A stretch of 8,197 bases of DNA from positions 1 to 8,197 of the forward strand of contig JANMOP010000097.1 in the NCBI GenBank assembly GCA_031369365.1. The letters run 5' to 3'. Source of the stretch: Methylotenera_A sp031369365 (GTDB taxonomy: Bacteria > Pseudomonadota > Gammaproteobacteria > Burkholderiales > Methylophilaceae). The notes beneath the pieces were generated by a model. That model had not been told where the DNA came from. It ran no database searches and saw only the letters and a list, made by a program, of their open reading frames with translations. Position 1 is the first letter of the stretch; each line of letters begins with the position of its first letter. Made by a program: the position numbers and the translations under genes. Below are positions 7,023 to 8,197 of this stretch, in pieces.

Positions 7023-7433
7023 TTACCTCAAGCTGTCATCTTGGCGGGGAGATTGGGCATCTCTTGCGTGCTTAACACGCTGGCGAAAGAAGATCCAACC
7101 ATAGATTGCGATGTTGACGATAACGACCACACCAGCAAGCGTGAACTGAATCTCTCGTGTGAGGCCAGACGGATAGATGATGTCAAGTAGATAGTGCTCA
7201 ATGAAGCTCTCTGTGTAGCCAGATTGCCCCGCTTTGATGCGAAAGTAGTTCTCCCAGTACGTGAGCGGACACACGCGACCAGTGAGCTCAACAAAGAACC
7301 CCCAAGCGGCCGCTGGAAGATGGACAAAGGGGGTCCAACGCCGCCATACCGCCATTGCTCCACCCAGGAGAGCAAACAGAATGAAAGCCAGATGGAGCAA
7401 GAGGACGCTGTCAGCAGCTAAACGAAAGTACAT
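7023..7433 (-). CDS. DUF2784 domain-containing membrane protein
   Basis: This is a small integral membrane protein of unknown function, 136 residues. Hydrophobic segments lie at about 8-29 (VLLLHLAFILFALLGGAMAV), 37-53 and 96-116 (FTLAGVVVIVNIAIYGWIFF). A basic, polar tail (RQRVKHARDAQ...) follows and is probably cytoplasmic. Between the second and third spans lies the family-defining stretch: GRVCPLTYWENYFR (52-65), then AGQSGYTESFIEHYLLDIIY (68-87) and PSGLTRE. The conserved Cys55, Trp60-Glu61 and His80-Tyr81 match what I recall of the DUF2784 pattern (CPLTxWE, GSFIEHYL, YPxGLTR). The ATG at 7433 has no good Shine-Dalgarno sequence, but the next methionine (27) would destroy the first span. 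It lies upstream of the acylphosphatase gene on the same strand and is divergent from the phosphodiesterase gene. The family name is secure; no function is claimed. Confidence 0.9.
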   Translation of the reverse strand: MYFRLAADSVLLLHLAFILFALLGGAMAVWRRWTPFVHLPAAAWGFFVELTGRVCPLTYWENYFRIKAGQSGYTESFIEHYLLDIIYPSGLTREIQFTLAGVVVIVNIAIYGWIFFRQRVKHARDAQSPRQDDSLR

Positions 7434-7485
7434 GATCGTTAAGATGCGCGCTGGATTGACCCGCTTTATGCATTTTGTAATGACC

Positions 7486-7518
7486 TGTCAAATCTTGTAA
7501 TTTATTAGGCATTATACT
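7486..7518. promoter_or_regulatory. Divergent promoter elements in the DUF2784/thpR intergenic region
   Basis: The AT-rich 118-bp gap between the two divergent genes contains overlapping -10-like boxes. These are a perfect TATAAT on the minus strand (7516-7511) and TATACT on the plus strand (7513-7518). A perfect minus-strand TTGACA lies at 7491-7486, downstream of that TATAAT, so the two do not form one promoter. The plus-strand TATACT has no good -35 at normal spacing. The palindrome TTAACGTTAA (7523-7532) lies beside the boxes, and TTGTAAT occurs twice, 20 bp apart (7475-7481, 7495-7501). Together these suggest a control region, but exact start sites cannot be assigned. Confidence 0.4.
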
Positions 7519-7551
7519 TAAGTTAACGTTAATAAATGGGGCCAATGTAAA

Positions 7552-8157
7552 ATGCAAATTTCTGAGAAAAATGGTTCATTTTTGAATGCAAATCAACATG
7601 GAATGCAACTAAAAGATTCAGGTGTGGCGCGTGTGTTTTTTGCCCTGTGGCCAGAAGCATTGGTACGGCTGGCGTTGCATACGTTGGTAAAGGAATATCA
7701 GTTACGATATGAGGCGCGCGCCATGCGTGCAGATACCCTGCATATGACATTGCTGTTTCTGGGGGGAGTAGAGCGTGCACGACTACCGCAATTGATGCAA
7801 GCCGCGGACAGTGTATCGGTGCCGCCCTTTGGGTTTGTATTGGAGAGACTTTCATTCTGGCCGCATAACAGGATTGCTTATGCTACATCGCTGGCGGAAG
7901 TGCTGGCACTGAATCAACTGGTCACGGCGCTGAAGCAGAAACTGGTAGCAGCGGATTTCCTGTTTGAAAACCATGAGTTCAATCCGCATGTCACGTTGTT
8001 ACGTCACGTCGGGCACGTTCTGGAGTCGCAGACCATTACGCCTATTATGTGGTGGTTGGACTCGTTTGTGTTGGTGGAATCGATCATGACCGAGCAAGGG
8101 GTACGCTACCAGGTACTTCAGAACTGGCCGTTGTCCGCTATGGCAGTTCGATGTTGA
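7552..8157 (+). CDS. thpR: RNA 2',3'-cyclic phosphodiesterase (2'-5' RNA ligase family)
   Basis: ThpR (formerly LigT) belongs to the 2H phosphoesterase superfamily. It hydrolyses 2',3'-cyclic phosphate ends of RNA to 2'-phosphate and can join tRNA halves with 2'-5' linkages in vitro. Both catalytic HxTL/HxTx tetrapeptides are present: LHMTLLFLG with His64, and FNPHVTLLRH with His146, spaced as expected. The family's first strand is VARVFFALWPEALVRLAL (25-42). Length is 201 residues against a usual 175-185, and the excess is an N-terminal extension of about 24 polar residues. ATG 7552 has GGGG 10 bases upstream; ATG 7603 (Met18) would give a more typical length but has a poor ribosome site. 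The gene is divergent from the DUF2784 gene and has no co-directional neighbour in the window. The family assignment is firm; the exact start is less so. Confidence 0.93.
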   Translation: MQISEKNGSFLNANQHGMQLKDSGVARVFFALWPEALVRLALHTLVKEYQLRYEARAMRADTLHMTLLFLGGVERARLPQLMQAADSVSVPPFGFVLERLSFWPHNRIAYATSLAEVLALNQLVTALKQKLVAADFLFENHEFNPHVTLLRHVGHVLESQTITPIMWWLDSFVLVESIMTEQGVRYQVLQNWPLSAMAVRC

Positions 8158-8197
8158 CAAGCGCAGGATGATTGTTAGCTAAGAACAGATTCAACGT
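8158..8197. other. Non-coding tail of the window
   Basis: These forty bases follow the phosphodiesterase stop codon. No start codon with a convincing continuation and no hairpin with a T run is visible. GTTAGCTAAG near 8174-8183 and TTCAACGT at the very end resemble short stretches after the pump gene and near 6985-6995, but the window stops before this can be assessed. Confidence 0.4.

Noticed and set aside
7028..7421. Several open frames overlapping the DUF2784 gene on both strands
   Set aside because: The DUF2784 frame carries clear family motifs; the overlapping frames are shadows without motifs.
8154..8190. Promoter from the TTGACA at 8154-8159
   Set aside because: No acceptable -10 box lies 16-18 bp downstream, and the -35-like box overlaps the thpR stop codon.

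Overview
The window looks like a piece of a moderately AT-rich betaproteobacterial chromosome, probably of the Nitrosomonadales/Methylophilaceae type. That placement is an inference from three things: a tRNA-Leu gene lying just upstream of trigger factor (tig), the style of the proteins, and a heavy-metal-type (HME-like) efflux tricistron. No 16S or other decisive marker is present.

Layout. On the minus strand, positions 1-111 hold the first 37 codons of trigger factor, and 198-282 hold a complete tRNA-Leu(UAG) in the same orientation. Positions 283-518 form a non-coding divergent region with a plausible tRNA promoter on the minus strand and a TTGACA box facing the plus strand. The plus strand then carries four co-directional genes: an unrecognised 88-residue protein (519-785), a TolC-like outer-membrane factor with a lipoprotein signal (822-2246), a periplasmic adaptor (2276-3385) and a 1041-residue RND pump (3392-6517). 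Gaps between them are 36, 29 and 6 bp, so they are probably one operon. The products would form an envelope-spanning, proton-driven export complex: pump in the inner membrane, adaptor in the periplasm, factor in the outer membrane. The motifs place the pump near the CzcA/CusA group but in a divergent branch: GEVVDD in TM4, arginine at the AcrB Lys940 position, and no CusA-type methionine at the 573 position. The substrate cannot be read from sequence.

After 6517 the base composition by eye becomes richer in G+C, and the content changes to small housekeeping or hypothetical genes. On the minus strand lie a DUF2784 membrane protein (7433 to 7023) and, downstream of it, an acylphosphatase (6882 to 6592). 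A divergent, AT-rich intergenic region (7434-7551) separates them from a plus-strand RNA 2',3'-cyclic phosphodiesterase (ThpR/LigT, 7552-8157). The last 40 bases hold no recognisable gene.

I found no CRISPR array, insertion sequence, toxin-antitoxin pair, phage gene or defence system. The most interesting material is the divergent efflux system, with its adaptor that appears to lack a lipoyl domain, and the unknown small protein in front of it.
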